From DASTHG01 sp035491895 (GTDB taxonomy: Bacteria > Gemmatimonadota > Gemmatimonadetes > Gemmatimonadales > GWC2-71-9), in assembly GCA_035491895.1 (NCBI GenBank), contig DATJJY010000091.1:62001-126000 (forward strand): 64,000 bases of DNA. The letters run 5' to 3'. The notes under the pieces are model-generated. The model saw nothing but the letters and a program-made list of their open reading frames with translations. It made no database searches and was not told where the DNA came from. Shown here piece by piece: positions 17,272 to 27,554 of the stretch. Positions within the stretch are counted from its first letter, which is position 1. Each line of letters opens with the position of its first letter. The position numbers and the translations under genes are program-made.

Positions 17272-17925
17272 ATGGAAACATCATCCGAACCCGGCCTCAC
17301 GGCCCACAAGGGTCTCCGTGGCGAGGTGCTGCGCGAGCTGAAGCGGGCGCAACCGCTCACGGCCAAGACGCTGGGCGAGAAGCTCGGCGTTTCGACCAAC
17401 GCGATCCGACACCACTTGAAGGAACTCGCAGCCGAGACACTCGTCACATACGGACGCGAGCAGCGCGGCGTTGGCGCGCCGACGTTCGCCTACCGGCTCT
17501 CGCCCCAGGGAGAGGCCCTCTTCCCGAAGCGCTACGAGCAGACCCTCACCGGCCTGCTCGATCGTGTCGCCGAGCGGCAGGGACGCGCCGCCACGGCGGA
17601 GATGTTCGAGGACCTATACGCCGATCTCACCCGGCGGCTCCAGGTCGAGCTCGAAGGTGTCGCCCCCGAGGCTCGGCTGACGGCCGTGACGCGCGTCCTG
17701 AGCGACGCGGGCTACATGGCCGAGTCGGACGCCGCGGGTGGGTCGTTTCGGCTCGCCGAGCACAATTGCGCCATCAAGTCGGTCGCCGAGCGCTTCCCGG
17801 AAGTCTGCGCGGCGGAAGCGAAGTTCCTCCAGACGGTGCTCGCGGCCACCGTCGAGCGCACCGCGCACATCGTCGACGGGTGTAACGCCTGCGAATACGC
17901 CATCACGTTCCGGACGGAAGTATGA
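17272..17925 (+). CDS. sufR: SufR-type iron-sulfur transcriptional regulator
   Basis: The 217-residue protein has an N-terminal winged helix (KGLRGEVLRELKRAQPLTAK, then LGEKLGVSTNAIRHHLKEL) of the DeoR/ArsR-like type and a C-terminal sensor with cysteines in EHNCAIKSV, PEVCAAE and VDGCNACEY. That cysteine pattern is the Fe-S cluster site of SufR, which represses the suf operon when clusters are plentiful. Its place as first gene of a sufBCDSU operon, with a GTATGA overlap to sufB, supports this strongly. It replaces IscR as regulator here. Confidence 0.92.
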   Translation: METSSEPGLTAHKGLRGEVLRELKRAQPLTAKTLGEKLGVSTNAIRHHLKELAAETLVTYGREQRGVGAPTFAYRLSPQGEALFPKRYEQTLTGLLDRVAERQGRAATAEMFEDLYADLTRRLQVELEGVAPEARLTAVTRVLSDAGYMAESDAAGGSFRLAEHNCAIKSVAERFPEVCAAEAKFLQTVLAATVERTAHIVDGCNACEYAITFRTEV

Positions 17926-19351
17926 CGTCGATCGAATCCCAGGTCCTGCAGCCGTACAAGTACGGGTTCGTCACGGATATCGAGTCCGAGACCGTTCCCC
18001 CCGGTCTGAGCGAAGACGTCATCCGGCTCATCTCACTGAAGAAGGGCGAGCCGGAGTGGATGCTCGAATGGCGGCTCAAGGCCTATCGGCACTGGACGAA
18101 GATGACGGAGCCGAAGTGGGCGAACGTGTCGTACGGGCCGATCGACTATCAGGCGATCAGCTATTATGCCGCTCCCAAGCAGCGGCCCAAGGTCGAGAGC
18201 ATGGACCAGGTCGACCCCAAGCTGCTCGAGACGTTCGAAAAGCTCGGCATCCCGATTGCCGAGCAGAAGCGGCTCGCCGGCGTCGCCGTGGACGCGGTGT
18301 TCGACTCGGTGTCGGTCGCGACCACGTTCCGGGAAGAGCTCGCCAAACACGGCGTGATCTTCTGCCCGATGTCCGAGGCGATCCGCGAGCACCCCGACCT
18401 CGTGCGTGAATACCTCGGCACCGTCGTTCCGGTCAACGACAACTTCTTCGCGGCGCTCAACTCGGCCGTCTTCACCGACGGGTCGTTCGCCTACATCCCG
18501 AAGGGGGTCCGCTGTCCCCTCGAGCTGTCGACGTACTTCCGGATCAACGCGCAGTCGACGGGGCAGTTCGAGCGCACGCTGATCATCGCCGAGGAGGGGA
18601 GCTACGTCTCCTACCTCGAGGGGTGCTCGGCGCCGTCGCGCGACGAGAACCAGCTGCATGCCGCCGTGGTCGAGCTCGTCACCCTGGACAATGCCCAGAT
18701 CAAGTACTCGACGATCCAGAACTGGTATCCGGGCGACGAGGAAGGCAACGGCGGGATCTACAATTTCGTCACCAAGCGCGGCGCCTGCCGCGGCAAGAAC
18801 TCGAAGATCTCCTGGACCCAGGTCGAGACCGGCTCGGCGATTACCTGGAAGTACCCGGGGTGCCTGCTCCAGGGCGACGGCTCGATCGGCGAGTTCTACT
18901 CGGTCGCCGTAACCAACAATCGCCAGCAGGCCGACACCGGGACGAAGATGGTCCACATCGGGAAAAACACGAAGAGCACGATCGTCTCGAAGGGAATTTC
19001 CGCGGGCCACGGCCAGAATACTTACCGCGGCCTCGTGAAGATCCTGAAAGGCGCCGAAGGGGCGCGCAACTATTCGCAGTGCGACTCGATGCTGATCGGC
19101 GACCAGTGCGGCGCCCACACCTTTCCCTACATCGACGTGCGCAACAGCTCGGCGATCATGGAGCACGAAGCGTCGACGTCGAAGATCGGGGAAGACCAGA
19201 TCTTCTATTGCAAGCAGCGCGGCCTCTCGGCTGAGGACGCCGTCTCGATGATCGTCAACGGCTTCTGCAAGGAAGTCTTCAAGGAGCTTCCGATGGAATT
19301 TGCCGTCGAGGCGCAGAATCTCCTCGGCATCTCTCTCGAGGGGAGCGTCGG

Positions 19352-19355
<4 letters not shown>
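17922..19355 (+). CDS. sufB: Fe-S cluster assembly scaffold SufB
   Basis: The 477-residue protein matches SufB along its full length: LISLKKGEPEWMLEWRLKAY, the parallel beta-helix core with the SYVSYLEGCSAPSRDENQLH segment containing the catalytic cysteine, NWYPGDEEGNGGIYNFVTKR, and the C-terminal MIVNGFCKEVFKELPMEF. SufB forms the SufBC2D scaffold on which 4Fe-4S clusters are built. Start overlaps the sufR stop by 4 bases. Confidence 0.97.
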
Positions 19356-20112
<757 letters not shown>

Positions 20113-20116
<4 letters not shown>

Positions 20117-21327
20117 CGGCGCATTTCGTCGGCGCATACAACGCCTTCGCTGCGAATGGTGCGGCCGGATCCCCTCCCTGGTTGAAAGAGATCCGGGAGC
20201 GGGCCATCGCGCGCTTCGCCGAGGTGGGGTTCCCCACGACGCGTCTCGAGCAATGGCGCTTCACGAACGTGCAGCCGATCAGCGAGACGCCGTTCGCGCT
20301 GCACCGCGCGAGCTGGGAGCTCGGCCCGGTCTCCGCGGGCGTAACTGTGTCGACGCTCGGCTCCGCCGTCGCCACGGCGCCGGATTTCCTGCAGGCGCAC
20401 CTGGGCCGGTACGCCTCCGTCGAGACGAGCCCGTTCACCGCCCTCGCCACGGCGTTCCTCGCCGATGGTATCGTGATTCGCGTCGCGCCCCAAGCCGTCT
20501 TGGCGGAGCCGATTCGGGTAACATGCCGCATTCCCTCCGGATCCAACCCGATGACGCACCCGCGTTTGCTGATCGTAGTGGAGCGCGGGGCGCAGGCGAA
20601 GATCGTTGAAGCGTACGAGGGAGATGCACAAGTCGTATCGCTCACCAATTGCGTCACCGAGGTGGTAATTGAGGAGGGGGCGCAGCTCGATATCTGCCGG
20701 GAACAGCGGGAGGGCGCGCAGAGCAATCATGTAGCGGCGTCGCACTTCCATCAGGCCAGAGACTCCCGCCTCGTCTTCACGACGGTGGCGCTCGGCGCAG
20801 GACTCGTGCGGCACGATATCCACGCGGTGCTCGACGGCTCCGGTGCCTATCTCATTCTGAACGGCTTATCGGTGCTGGGTGGGCATCAGCACGTCGACCA
20901 CCACACCACCATCGAGCACGCCAAGCCGCACTGCGAGAGCCACGAGTACTTCAACGGCGTGTTCGACGGCGAGTCGCGCGGCGTGTTCAACGGCCGCATC
21001 ATCGTACGGCCCGGTGCGCAGCGCACCGACTCGAAACAGACCAACAACAACCTGCTGCTCTCCTCCGCGGCGCGGGCCGACAGCCAGCCCCAGCTCGAGA
21101 TCTACGCCGACGACGTGAAGTGCACGCACGGTTCGACCGTCGGCCCGCTCGATCCGACGGCGCTCTTCTATCTGAGAAGCCGCGGCCTCGGCGCTGCGGA
21201 GGCGCGGGCATTGCTCACCTACGGGTTCGGGGCCGAGATCCTGGATCGCATCGCGGTCCCGGGCGCCCGCGAGCGGCTGGACGGTGAGATCCGGGCGCGG
21301 CTCGGTGTTGCGGGGAGCGCCGCATGA
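20113..21327 (+). CDS. sufD: Fe-S cluster assembly protein SufD
   Basis: I placed the start at the GTG of 20113-20115, which forms a GTGA overlap with the sufC stop and gives 404 residues, a normal SufD length; the frame runs open further upstream through sufC, but without domain content. Family features include FPTTRLEQWRFTNV near the N-terminus, the DIHAVLDGSGAYLILNGL core, a THGSTVGPLDPTALFYLRSRGL segment (here split by position about 337-358) and ARALLTYGFGAEILDRI at the C-terminus. SufD pairs with SufB to receive iron and sulfur. Confidence 0.95.
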
Positions 21328-22583
21328 CGACGGTCCGACACGCCCCGCCCGCCGTTCCCCGCCCCGCGTTCGATGCGGAGCGCGTGCGCCGCGATTTCCC
21401 TCTCTTGCAGAACACGGTCCGCGGCAAACCGCTCGTCTACCTCGACAATGCCGCCACGAGCCAGAAGCCGCGCGCGGTGATCGCGCGGACCGAGCAGTAC
21501 TACGCCACGGAAAACGCGAACGTGCACCGCGGAGTATACGAGCTGAGCGAGCGCGCTACGGCGGCCTACGAGGAGGCTCGGGAGAAAGCCCGCGGGTTCC
21601 TCAATGCGGCGTCGGCGCGTGAGATCGTGTTCGTGCGCGGTACGACAGAGGCGATCAACCTGGTGGCGTCGAGCTTCGGGCGGCGGGAGCTCCAGCCGGG
21701 CGACGAAGTGCTCATCACGGCGATGGAGCACCACTCGAACATCGTTCCCTGGCAGCTGATCTGCGGCGAGCGCGGTGCCATGCTCCGCGTCGTCCCGATG
21801 AACAAGCGGGGCGAGCTCCTGATGGACGAGTTCGCGCGCCTGCTCGGTCCGAAAACCAAGCTCGTCGCCGTCGCGCATGTCTCCAACTCGCTCGGTACGA
21901 TCAACCCGATCGCCGAGATCGTGCAGCAGGCGCACGCCCGGGACGTGCCGGTGCTGGTGGACGGGGCGCAGGCCGCACCGCACCAGCCGATCGACGTGCG
22001 GGGGCTGGGCGTCGATTTCTACACGGTGTCGGGCCACAAGATGTTCGGGCCGACAGGCATCGGGTTGCTGTACGGCACCGCCGAGCGGCTCGAGGCGCTG
22101 CCTCCGTATCAAGGCGGCGGCGACATGATCAAGACGGTCACGTTCGCGAAGACCACCTACGCCGATCCGCCGGCGCGCTTCGAGGCGGGGACTCCGAACA
22201 TCGCGGGGGCCGTGGGACTCGGCGCCGCTATCGATTATCTCCAGGCACTCGACTGGGAGGCCATCCGGACTCACGAGGCGGACCTGCTCGCGTACGCCAC
22301 CGATCGGCTTTCCTCTGTCTCCGGCGTCGAGCTGGTTGGGACCGCCGCGCACAAGGCGAGCGTCGTGTCGTTCACCGTTCAGGGCGTACATGCCCACGAC
22401 GTGGGTACGATCGTGGATCAGGAGGGGGTGGCGATCCGTACCGGGCATCACTGTACGCAGCCCGTGATGGATTTCTTCGGCGTCCCCGCGACGGCGCGGG
22501 CCTCCTTCGCCTTCTACAATACGCGCGCCGACGTCGATGCCCTCGTGAGCGCCGTACGGAAAGTGGCGCAGGTGTTCGCCTGA
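21324..22583 (+). CDS. sufS: cysteine desulfurase SufS
   Basis: The 419-residue PLP enzyme supplies sulfur from cysteine. K239 in SGHKMFGPTG binds PLP, and C377 in RTGHHCTQP is the persulfide cysteine of the group II (SufS) type. NAATSQKPR and NVHRGVYELSERAT are also characteristic. It starts in an ATGA overlap with the sufD stop and is followed, with 1-base overlap (TGATG), by its sulfur acceptor sufU. Confidence 0.96.
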   Translation: MTTVRHAPPAVPRPAFDAERVRRDFPLLQNTVRGKPLVYLDNAATSQKPRAVIARTEQYYATENANVHRGVYELSERATAAYEEAREKARGFLNAASAREIVFVRGTTEAINLVASSFGRRELQPGDEVLITAMEHHSNIVPWQLICGERGAMLRVVPMNKRGELLMDEFARLLGPKTKLVAVAHVSNSLGTINPIAEIVQQAHARDVPVLVDGAQAAPHQPIDVRGLGVDFYTVSGHKMFGPTGIGLLYGTAERLEALPPYQGGGDMIKTVTFAKTTYADPPARFEAGTPNIAGAVGLGAAIDYLQALDWEAIRTHEADLLAYATDRLSSVSGVELVGTAAHKASVVSFTVQGVHAHDVGTIVDQEGVAIRTGHHCTQPVMDFFGVPATARASFAFYNTRADVDALVSAVRKVAQVFA

Positions 22584-23035
22584 TGGCCGACCTCACCGAC
22601 CTCTACCAGCAGATCATCGTCGAGCACAACCGCGCTCCCCGCAACTTCAAGAAACTGGCTCACCCGACGCGCGACGCAGAGGGCGCCAATCCGCTGTGCG
22701 GTGATGAGATCAAGCTCGAAGTCGAGCTCGAGGGCGACCGTATCAAGGACATCGGATTTCAGGGGTCGGGGTGCGCGATCTCCCAGGCCTCGGCATCGCT
22801 GCTCACCGGCGCCGTCCAAGGCAAGACGAAGGACGAGGCCCAGTCGCTGTTTCGCGCCGTTCACGCAATGCTGACATCTCCTCCGGGAGTGCCGGTGGAC
22901 ACCACACAACTCGGGAAGCTCGCGGCGCTCTCGGGCGTCCGGCAATTCCCGGTGCGCGTGAAGTGCGCCAGCCTCCCGTGGCACACGCTGCGCGCCGCCC
23001 TCGAATCCACTGCAGAGCCCGTCACGACCGAGTAG
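22583..23035 (+). CDS. sufU: SufU sulfur-transfer protein
   Basis: This 150-residue zinc protein takes persulfide sulfur from SufS. The zinc ligands C39, D41 (in NPLCGDE), C64 (GSGCAIS) and C128 (RVKCASLPW) match the Bacillus-type SufU pattern, including the insertion between the second and third cysteines that separates SufU from the scaffold IscU. It closes the sufRBCDSU operon, so this organism uses SufU instead of SufE. Confidence 0.94.
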   Translation: MADLTDLYQQIIVEHNRAPRNFKKLAHPTRDAEGANPLCGDEIKLEVELEGDRIKDIGFQGSGCAISQASASLLTGAVQGKTKDEAQSLFRAVHAMLTSPPGVPVDTTQLGKLAALSGVRQFPVRVKCASLPWHTLRAALESTAEPVTTE

Positions 23036-23085
23036 TTTTCCCGCCGAAACTCAGGGCCGTCCGATCCGTTCCTCCAGCGGGGTCT

Positions 23086-24036
23086 ATGCCCACATCCATA
23101 CTCGTCGTCGACCGCGTTACGAAGCGGTTCTCCGGCCATACGGCCGTGGACGGGCTGTCGCTCGAGGTGCCACCCGGTGTGATCTATGGCCTCCTCGGTC
23201 CGAACGGCGCGGGCAAGACGACGACCATTCGCATGATCATGGACATCTTCGTCCCCGATGAGGGGAGCGTTCATCTGTTCGAGGGCGCGGGTTCGGCGCG
23301 CGACTACGCCCACCGCATCGGTTTCCTTCCCGAGGAGCGAGGCCTGTATCCCAAGATGCGCGTGCTGGATGCGCTGCTCTTTCTCGCCCAGATGCGCGGG
23401 ATGGACCGGCGCGGAGCGCGTGTCAGGGCTCTCGAATGGCTCGAGCGACTGGGTCTCTCGGCCTGGCAGCGCAGGAAAGTGTCGGAGCTCTCCAAGGGGA
23501 TGCAGCAGAAGGTGCAGTTCGTGTCGGCCCTGCTCCACGATCCCGAGCTCCTCGTCCTCGACGAGCCGTTCTCCGGCCTCGATCCTGTGAACGCCGATGT
23601 GATGCGGCAGACGGTCCTCGATCTGCGACGACGGGGGAAGACGATCCTGTTTTCCACCCAGATCATGGAGCACGCCGAGAAGCTGTGCGACCAAATCTGC
23701 ATCATCGCCCGCGGAAAGAAGCTGGTTGACGACTCCTTGACCCATGTGAAGGAAGGGTTTGGGGGACGCCATCTGATCGTGGCGTTCGACGGCAATCGCG
23801 GCGGCGCGGATGCGGTGTTCACCGACCGGACACTCGTCACGAAGCTCGAGGACTTTGGGCCCTATGCGGAGGTCGAGATGGCGACGGGTGCGGACGCCCA
23901 GGTCATCCTGCGGGCGCTGGTCGACTCGGGTGCGCGCCTGTCGCGTTTCGAAATCGCCGCTCCCTCGCTCCACACGATCTTCGTGAATCTCGTCGGACCG
24001 GACGCGGCGACCGCCGAGGGACGGACCCATGCCTAG
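23086..24036 (+). CDS. ABC transporter ATP-binding protein
   Basis: The 316-residue protein has Walker A GPNGAGKTT (residues 38-46), signature SELSKGMQQK, Walker B LLVLDEPFSGLDP and a C-terminal domain of about 90 residues ending in the HTIFVNLVG helix. This resembles NatA-type exporters of the ABC-2 class. It starts 50 bases after sufU, and the permease gene overlaps it by 8 bases. The first in-frame ATG with domain support was chosen; upstream frame belongs to sufU sequence. Confidence 0.92.
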   Translation: MPTSILVVDRVTKRFSGHTAVDGLSLEVPPGVIYGLLGPNGAGKTTTIRMIMDIFVPDEGSVHLFEGAGSARDYAHRIGFLPEERGLYPKMRVLDALLFLAQMRGMDRRGARVRALEWLERLGLSAWQRRKVSELSKGMQQKVQFVSALLHDPELLVLDEPFSGLDPVNADVMRQTVLDLRRRGKTILFSTQIMEHAEKLCDQICIIARGKKLVDDSLTHVKEGFGGRHLIVAFDGNRGGADAVFTDRTLVTKLEDFGPYAEVEMATGADAQVILRALVDSGARLSRFEIAAPSLHTIFVNLVGPDAATAEGRTHA

Positions 24037-25300
24037 GATGTTCGCCGTCGTGCGACGGGAGTTCGTGGAGCGAGTGCGCACCAAGTGGTTCTGGATCGGA
24101 ACGATTCTGGGTCCGCTGTTCTTCGGCGGCATGATTCTGGTTCGACTCCTGACCGGATCGCACTCGGGGGTCGAGCGGCGCGTCGCCGTCGTGGATGGGA
24201 CGCGGAACGGCGCCGGTGCGCGAATGGTAGACGGCCTGCGCGCGAGCCTTGATCGCTTCCACATCGCCAGCGTGCCGGCATCCGCCAGCGTGATCGACTC
24301 GCTCACCGCCGCAGTGATCGCAAAGCAGCTCGACGGGTTCATGGTGGTCGCGGACAGCACCTTCGACAACGGCATCGTCGATTATCGTGGATCGAATGTC
24401 TCCTCACTCGCCGATATGGAGGAGCTGCAGTCCACGCTGGGCCGTGAGATCTTCGCCGTCCGGTTGGAGCGGCACGGGATCGATCCGAACGTCGTGCGAA
24501 ACGCCCAGATCACGGTGACCATGACGACTCGGAAGATCACGGGAACGAAGGTGACGGGAGAAAGCGGGGAGCAGGCGTTCGCCCTGGCCTTCGCGATGGC
24601 GGTCATCCTGTTCCTGGCGATCATCCTCTACGGCATCAACGTGATGAGCTCGGTGCTGGAGGAGAAGACGACGCGGATCGTCGAAGTGCTCGTCAGCTCA
24701 ATACGACCCTTCCAGCTCATGCTCGGCAAGGTGCTGGGGGCGGGGGCAGTCGGCATCGTGCAGCTCACCGTGTGGCTGTTCTCGGTCAAGGTCCTTGCGG
24801 GCCAGCAGGACCGCCTGGCGGATTTGGCGGGCGTCGATCACACGAGCGGTGGCGGAGCGGCTTTCCACCTCCCGCAGGTGCCGACCGCCACGATGGCCGT
24901 GTTCATCATCTATTTTCTCCTGGGCTATTTCCTGTACGCGGCGATCTTCGCGGCCGTCGGAGCCATGTCCGGAAGCGAACAGGAGGCTCGACAGGCTCAG
25001 ACGCCGGTCAGCTTGCTGCTGATGGTCCCGTATCTTTCCGTCTTCGGCATCCTCAACGATCCCGGCAGCCCGTTCGCCCTGTGGCTCACGTACGTGCCAT
25101 TCTGGTCCCCCGTCGCAGTGCCGGTCCGCTGGTCGGCGTCCCCGATCCCCGGGATCCAGCTGGCGGTCTCACTCGCGGTGCTGGCCGCGTCCGTGCTGGG
25201 CGTCACGTGGCTCGCGGCCCGCATTTATCGGGTTGGGATTCTGATGACGGGGAAGCGCCCGACGTTCCGTGAAGTGGTGCGCTGGGTGAGTGCCGGCTAG
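24029..25300 (+). CDS. ABC-2 type transporter permease (NatB-like)
   Basis: The 423-residue protein has one N-terminal membrane helix (about residues 19-40: WFWIGTILGPLFFGGMI), a large extracytoplasmic domain of about 150 residues, and a cluster of five further helices from about residue 185 on, including the conserved NVMSSVLEEKTTRIVEVLVS segment of the ABC-2 family. With the preceding ATPase it forms an exporter. Substrate unknown; NatAB-type pumps export sodium or small molecules. Its stop overlaps the convergent gene in CTAG. Confidence 0.9.
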   Translation: MPRMFAVVRREFVERVRTKWFWIGTILGPLFFGGMILVRLLTGSHSGVERRVAVVDGTRNGAGARMVDGLRASLDRFHIASVPASASVIDSLTAAVIAKQLDGFMVVADSTFDNGIVDYRGSNVSSLADMEELQSTLGREIFAVRLERHGIDPNVVRNAQITVTMTTRKITGTKVTGESGEQAFALAFAMAVILFLAIILYGINVMSSVLEEKTTRIVEVLVSSIRPFQLMLGKVLGAGAVGIVQLTVWLFSVKVLAGQQDRLADLAGVDHTSGGGAAFHLPQVPTATMAVFIIYFLLGYFLYAAIFAAVGAMSGSEQEARQAQTPVSLLLMVPYLSVFGILNDPGSPFALWLTYVPFWSPVAVPVRWSASPIPGIQLAVSLAVLAASVLGVTWLAARIYRVGILMTGKRPTFREVVRWVSAG

Positions 25301-26805
25301 CGCGATTCGAGGCTGCGCGCGCGGACCAGGATGGAATCCGCGATGGCCGAGTCCCCTCGAGCGAGCGCTGCACGCGCTTCGAATTCATAATAGAACGGGC
25401 AGCGACGGCACAGCTGATCGAGCCGTACCAGCTGCGAATCGGCGAGCTGGGCGTCGCCGAGGGTGAATGCGGCGTCCGCCCCTACCATGAGCAGCTTGGG
25501 CGCATTCGTCGTGATTGCCGCCGCCACCCGAAAATCCCGCAGCGCCTCGGCCGGCCGGTGTTGGGCGAGCGCAGTGGTGGCCGTCCACATCGGCGCCACA
25601 TACGAGCGGGGCGAATCGCGCACCACGCTCTGCAGCACCGATGCGGAGTCCCTCCAGACCGGGACTCGCAGCGCGGTTCGCGCGCCGGCCGCCAGTACGA
25701 TCGCCACCGCGACGAGCCTCAGCCGCGAAAGGCGCAGATCCCCAGCCGCGGCGCCAAGCGCAATCGCCAATCCGGCCGACGGCAGGTACAGGGTGCGCTC
25801 GGCGACCAGAACGCCGGTCAGGAACAGCACGTTGGCCACGGGCAGCAGCGCAACGCCGGTCCACAGCAATCCGAACGCAATCGCCGGGCGCCGCCTGTAC
25901 AAGACAACGATCAGCGCCGCCCAGAGCCCGAGGCACAGCGCGCCAAGCAGGAAGCGCGCGTCGAGTGGAGTCGTCAGCAACGTCCGCTCGGCCGGGGAGT
26001 AATCGACGCGCAGGTGCGCCGGGAAGAGCAGCAACCGCGCGACGTCCGCGAACGACCCGACGGCCGTCAGGCGCGTCGCCGCGAAGCTCGCTCCCACGAA
26101 CACCGGCGCCACCTGCACCTGATCCGCGTACGGGTGAAGCACCCACCAGCGCACGACGCCGTAGCACAGGGCTACGCACACCCAGCCCCCTAGGTATTCG
26201 AGCAGGCGACGCCGGGAGGGTCGGTGCCCCACCCCGGTCAACCACCCCGCTGCGATCAAACCCGGCACGCTCGCGGCCGTCTCCTTGGAGAGCAAGCCGA
26301 GTGTCAATGCGACGAGACTCCACGCCAGTTGATCGCGCTCCAGCGCGGCGTACACAGAGAGCATCGCGAAGAGCGACGCCAACACTTCCGCTCTGCCGAC
26401 CAGATTGGCCACTGCTTCCACGTGAACCGGATGAACCGCAAAGACCATCCCTGCCAGCAACGCCCCACCCGTCGAATCAGACCAGCGTCGTGCCAACGCA
26501 GCGACGGTCACGCTCGCGGCGACGTGCCACAACACGTTCACCGCGTGCAGCCAGACCAGCTGGCCGCTCTGCCAGTCGAGCGCGAACGAGGCGATGGTCA
26601 GGGGCCGGTACATCGCGGCCCCCGCTGCCGGCGGCCAGTACGGCGTCGCAAACGCCTCGAGGAGTCCACTCCATCGGTGCACGAGGGGATTGGTCGCGAT
26701 GATGGGGACGTCATCCAGCGCGAAACCAAGGCGCAGCGCCCCGAGGTAGACCAGGAAGGCGCTGGCGGCGACGGTCAGATAGGCGCGCGTCGGCGATGGC
26801 GTCAT
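25297..26805 (-). CDS. GT-C-like multi-pass membrane protein with C-terminal repeats (TMTC/DUF1736-like)
   Basis: The 502-residue protein has about ten membrane helices. The first loop carries GFALDDVPII with an acidic pair (D31, D32), the usual catalytic position in GT-C glycosyltransferases, and HPVHVEAVANLVGRAEVLAS follows, a hallmark of the TMTC-type O-mannosyltransferase family. The last 100 residues look like degenerate tetratricopeptide helices. Function by family is transfer of a lipid-linked sugar to protein or glycan; the specific substrate is unknown. A candidate promoter lies about 100 bases upstream. Confidence 0.75.
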   Translation of the reverse strand: MTPSPTRAYLTVAASAFLVYLGALRLGFALDDVPIIATNPLVHRWSGLLEAFATPYWPPAAGAAMYRPLTIASFALDWQSGQLVWLHAVNVLWHVAASVTVAALARRWSDSTGGALLAGMVFAVHPVHVEAVANLVGRAEVLASLFAMLSVYAALERDQLAWSLVALTLGLLSKETAASVPGLIAAGWLTGVGHRPSRRRLLEYLGGWVCVALCYGVVRWWVLHPYADQVQVAPVFVGASFAATRLTAVGSFADVARLLLFPAHLRVDYSPAERTLLTTPLDARFLLGALCLGLWAALIVVLYRRRPAIAFGLLWTGVALLPVANVLFLTGVLVAERTLYLPSAGLAIALGAAAGDLRLSRLRLVAVAIVLAAGARTALRVPVWRDSASVLQSVVRDSPRSYVAPMWTATTALAQHRPAEALRDFRVAAAITTNAPKLLMVGADAAFTLGDAQLADSQLVRLDQLCRRCPFYYEFEARAALARGDSAIADSILVRARSLESR

Positions 26806-26903
26806 GTGAGGTGTCGCACACTCTCTCCGTGGCTCGCGTTACACGACGTGCCGCTCCGGTGCGTCATTCGGTGCAGACGTCCGTTGCCGCCGGAATGTAA
26901 CGT

Positions 26904-26931
26904 AACATATTGTGATGTAATGAGTTGTCAA
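26904..26931 (-). promoter_or_regulatory. sigma70-type promoter of the GT-C-like gene
   Basis: On the minus strand TTGACA (26926-26931) and TATGTT (26904-26909) are 16 bases apart. The transcript would have a leader of about 90 bases before the start at 26805. Confidence 0.6.
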
Positions 26932-26985
26932 AGAACCCTGAATTGTCACCAGGTTGGTGCGTTACTTCTCGTCGTGTCGGTTTTT

Positions 26986-27023
26986 CGCAGCAAATCGTAG
27001 AGTCGGTCCGTCAGTTTGCTGCG
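26986..27023 (+). repeat. 9-bp perfect inverted repeat in the Tad operon leader
   Basis: CGCAGCAAA at 26986-26994 pairs with TTTGCTGCG at 27015-27023 across a 20-base loop. A TTTTT run lies before it rather than after it, so it is not a forward terminator. It may be an operator or an RNA stem about 250 bases upstream of the pilin gene. Confidence 0.5.
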
Positions 27024-27270
27024 GCACCGCTACACCACTCCCCGAAGAATACCCAATAGCGACTCGGTTCCCCGTTCAGGCTCCCGACAGGACGTATCCC
27101 GAGACGTTTGTGCTGCACAACGCTCGCGACGATCGATCGGCGACGGCTGCGCGGCGGCGAGGAACACTGGTTGCGTTGGCCCCATGCCACCGATGGCATG
27201 TGCCATCCGGAGCGCTCGTGCCTGGACACGGGCTTACCACTGTCTGGGCCGTTCGGCCCGGGAGGATTCG

Positions 27271-27465
27271 ATGAAGCAGCTGTTGCAGCGTCTTTGGAAC
27301 GACCAGTCGGGGCAGGGAATGGTGGAGTATGCCCTGATCGTCGGGCTGGTGGCAGTCGGTCTGATCGCGGTGTTCCTCTTCCTGCGTAACAGCACCGGGA
27401 ACGTGTTGAACACGGCGGCCGACTCACTGCAGAACACGCCTGCGACTCCGTACGTCACTCACTGA
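27271..27465 (+). CDS. flp: Flp/Fap-type pilin (major Tad pilus subunit)
   Basis: The 64-residue prepilin has a short charged leader ending at G14, followed by QGMVEYALIVGLV, with glutamate at +5 and tyrosine at +6 after the predicted cut, the Flp signature processed by TadV. The mature protein is about 50 residues: one hydrophobic helix and a short threonine- and asparagine-containing tail. The GGGAGGA ribosome-binding site is 4-5 bases upstream of the ATG, directly after a small GC hairpin. First gene of the Tad operon. Confidence 0.93.
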   Translation: MKQLLQRLWNDQSGQGMVEYALIVGLVAVGLIAVFLFLRNSTGNVLNTAADSLQNTPATPYVTH

Positions 27466-27554
27466 CGAGTGACGACGGCGCGGAAAGAAAGCCGAGGGGC
27501 GAGCCGGACCCGAAATCCGGCTCCCCCCGCTTCCCGGGCGAGATCGCAAGTCTG

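Larger units (their letters stand above)
26806..27270. other. 465-bp divergent intergenic region between the GT-C-like gene and the Tad operon
   Basis: This is the longest non-coding stretch in the window. It holds an AT-rich minus-strand promoter near 26904-26931, a small palindrome CACCA-GGT-TGGTG at 26947-26959, a 9-bp inverted repeat at 26986-27023, and two hairpins at 27182-27199 and 27246-27259 close to the pilin ribosome-binding site. I see no tRNA, no c-di-GMP riboswitch consensus and no convincing small gene. Confidence 0.6.

Noticed and set aside
26981..27023. Rho-independent terminator from the 9-bp inverted repeat
   Set aside because: The T-run is on the wrong side of the hairpin for the plus strand, and the minus strand has an A-run after it.
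26940..27270. c-di-GMP (GEMM) or other known riboswitch upstream of the pilin
   Set aside because: The conserved GEMM core and tetraloop-receptor sequence are missing; only simple hairpins are visible.
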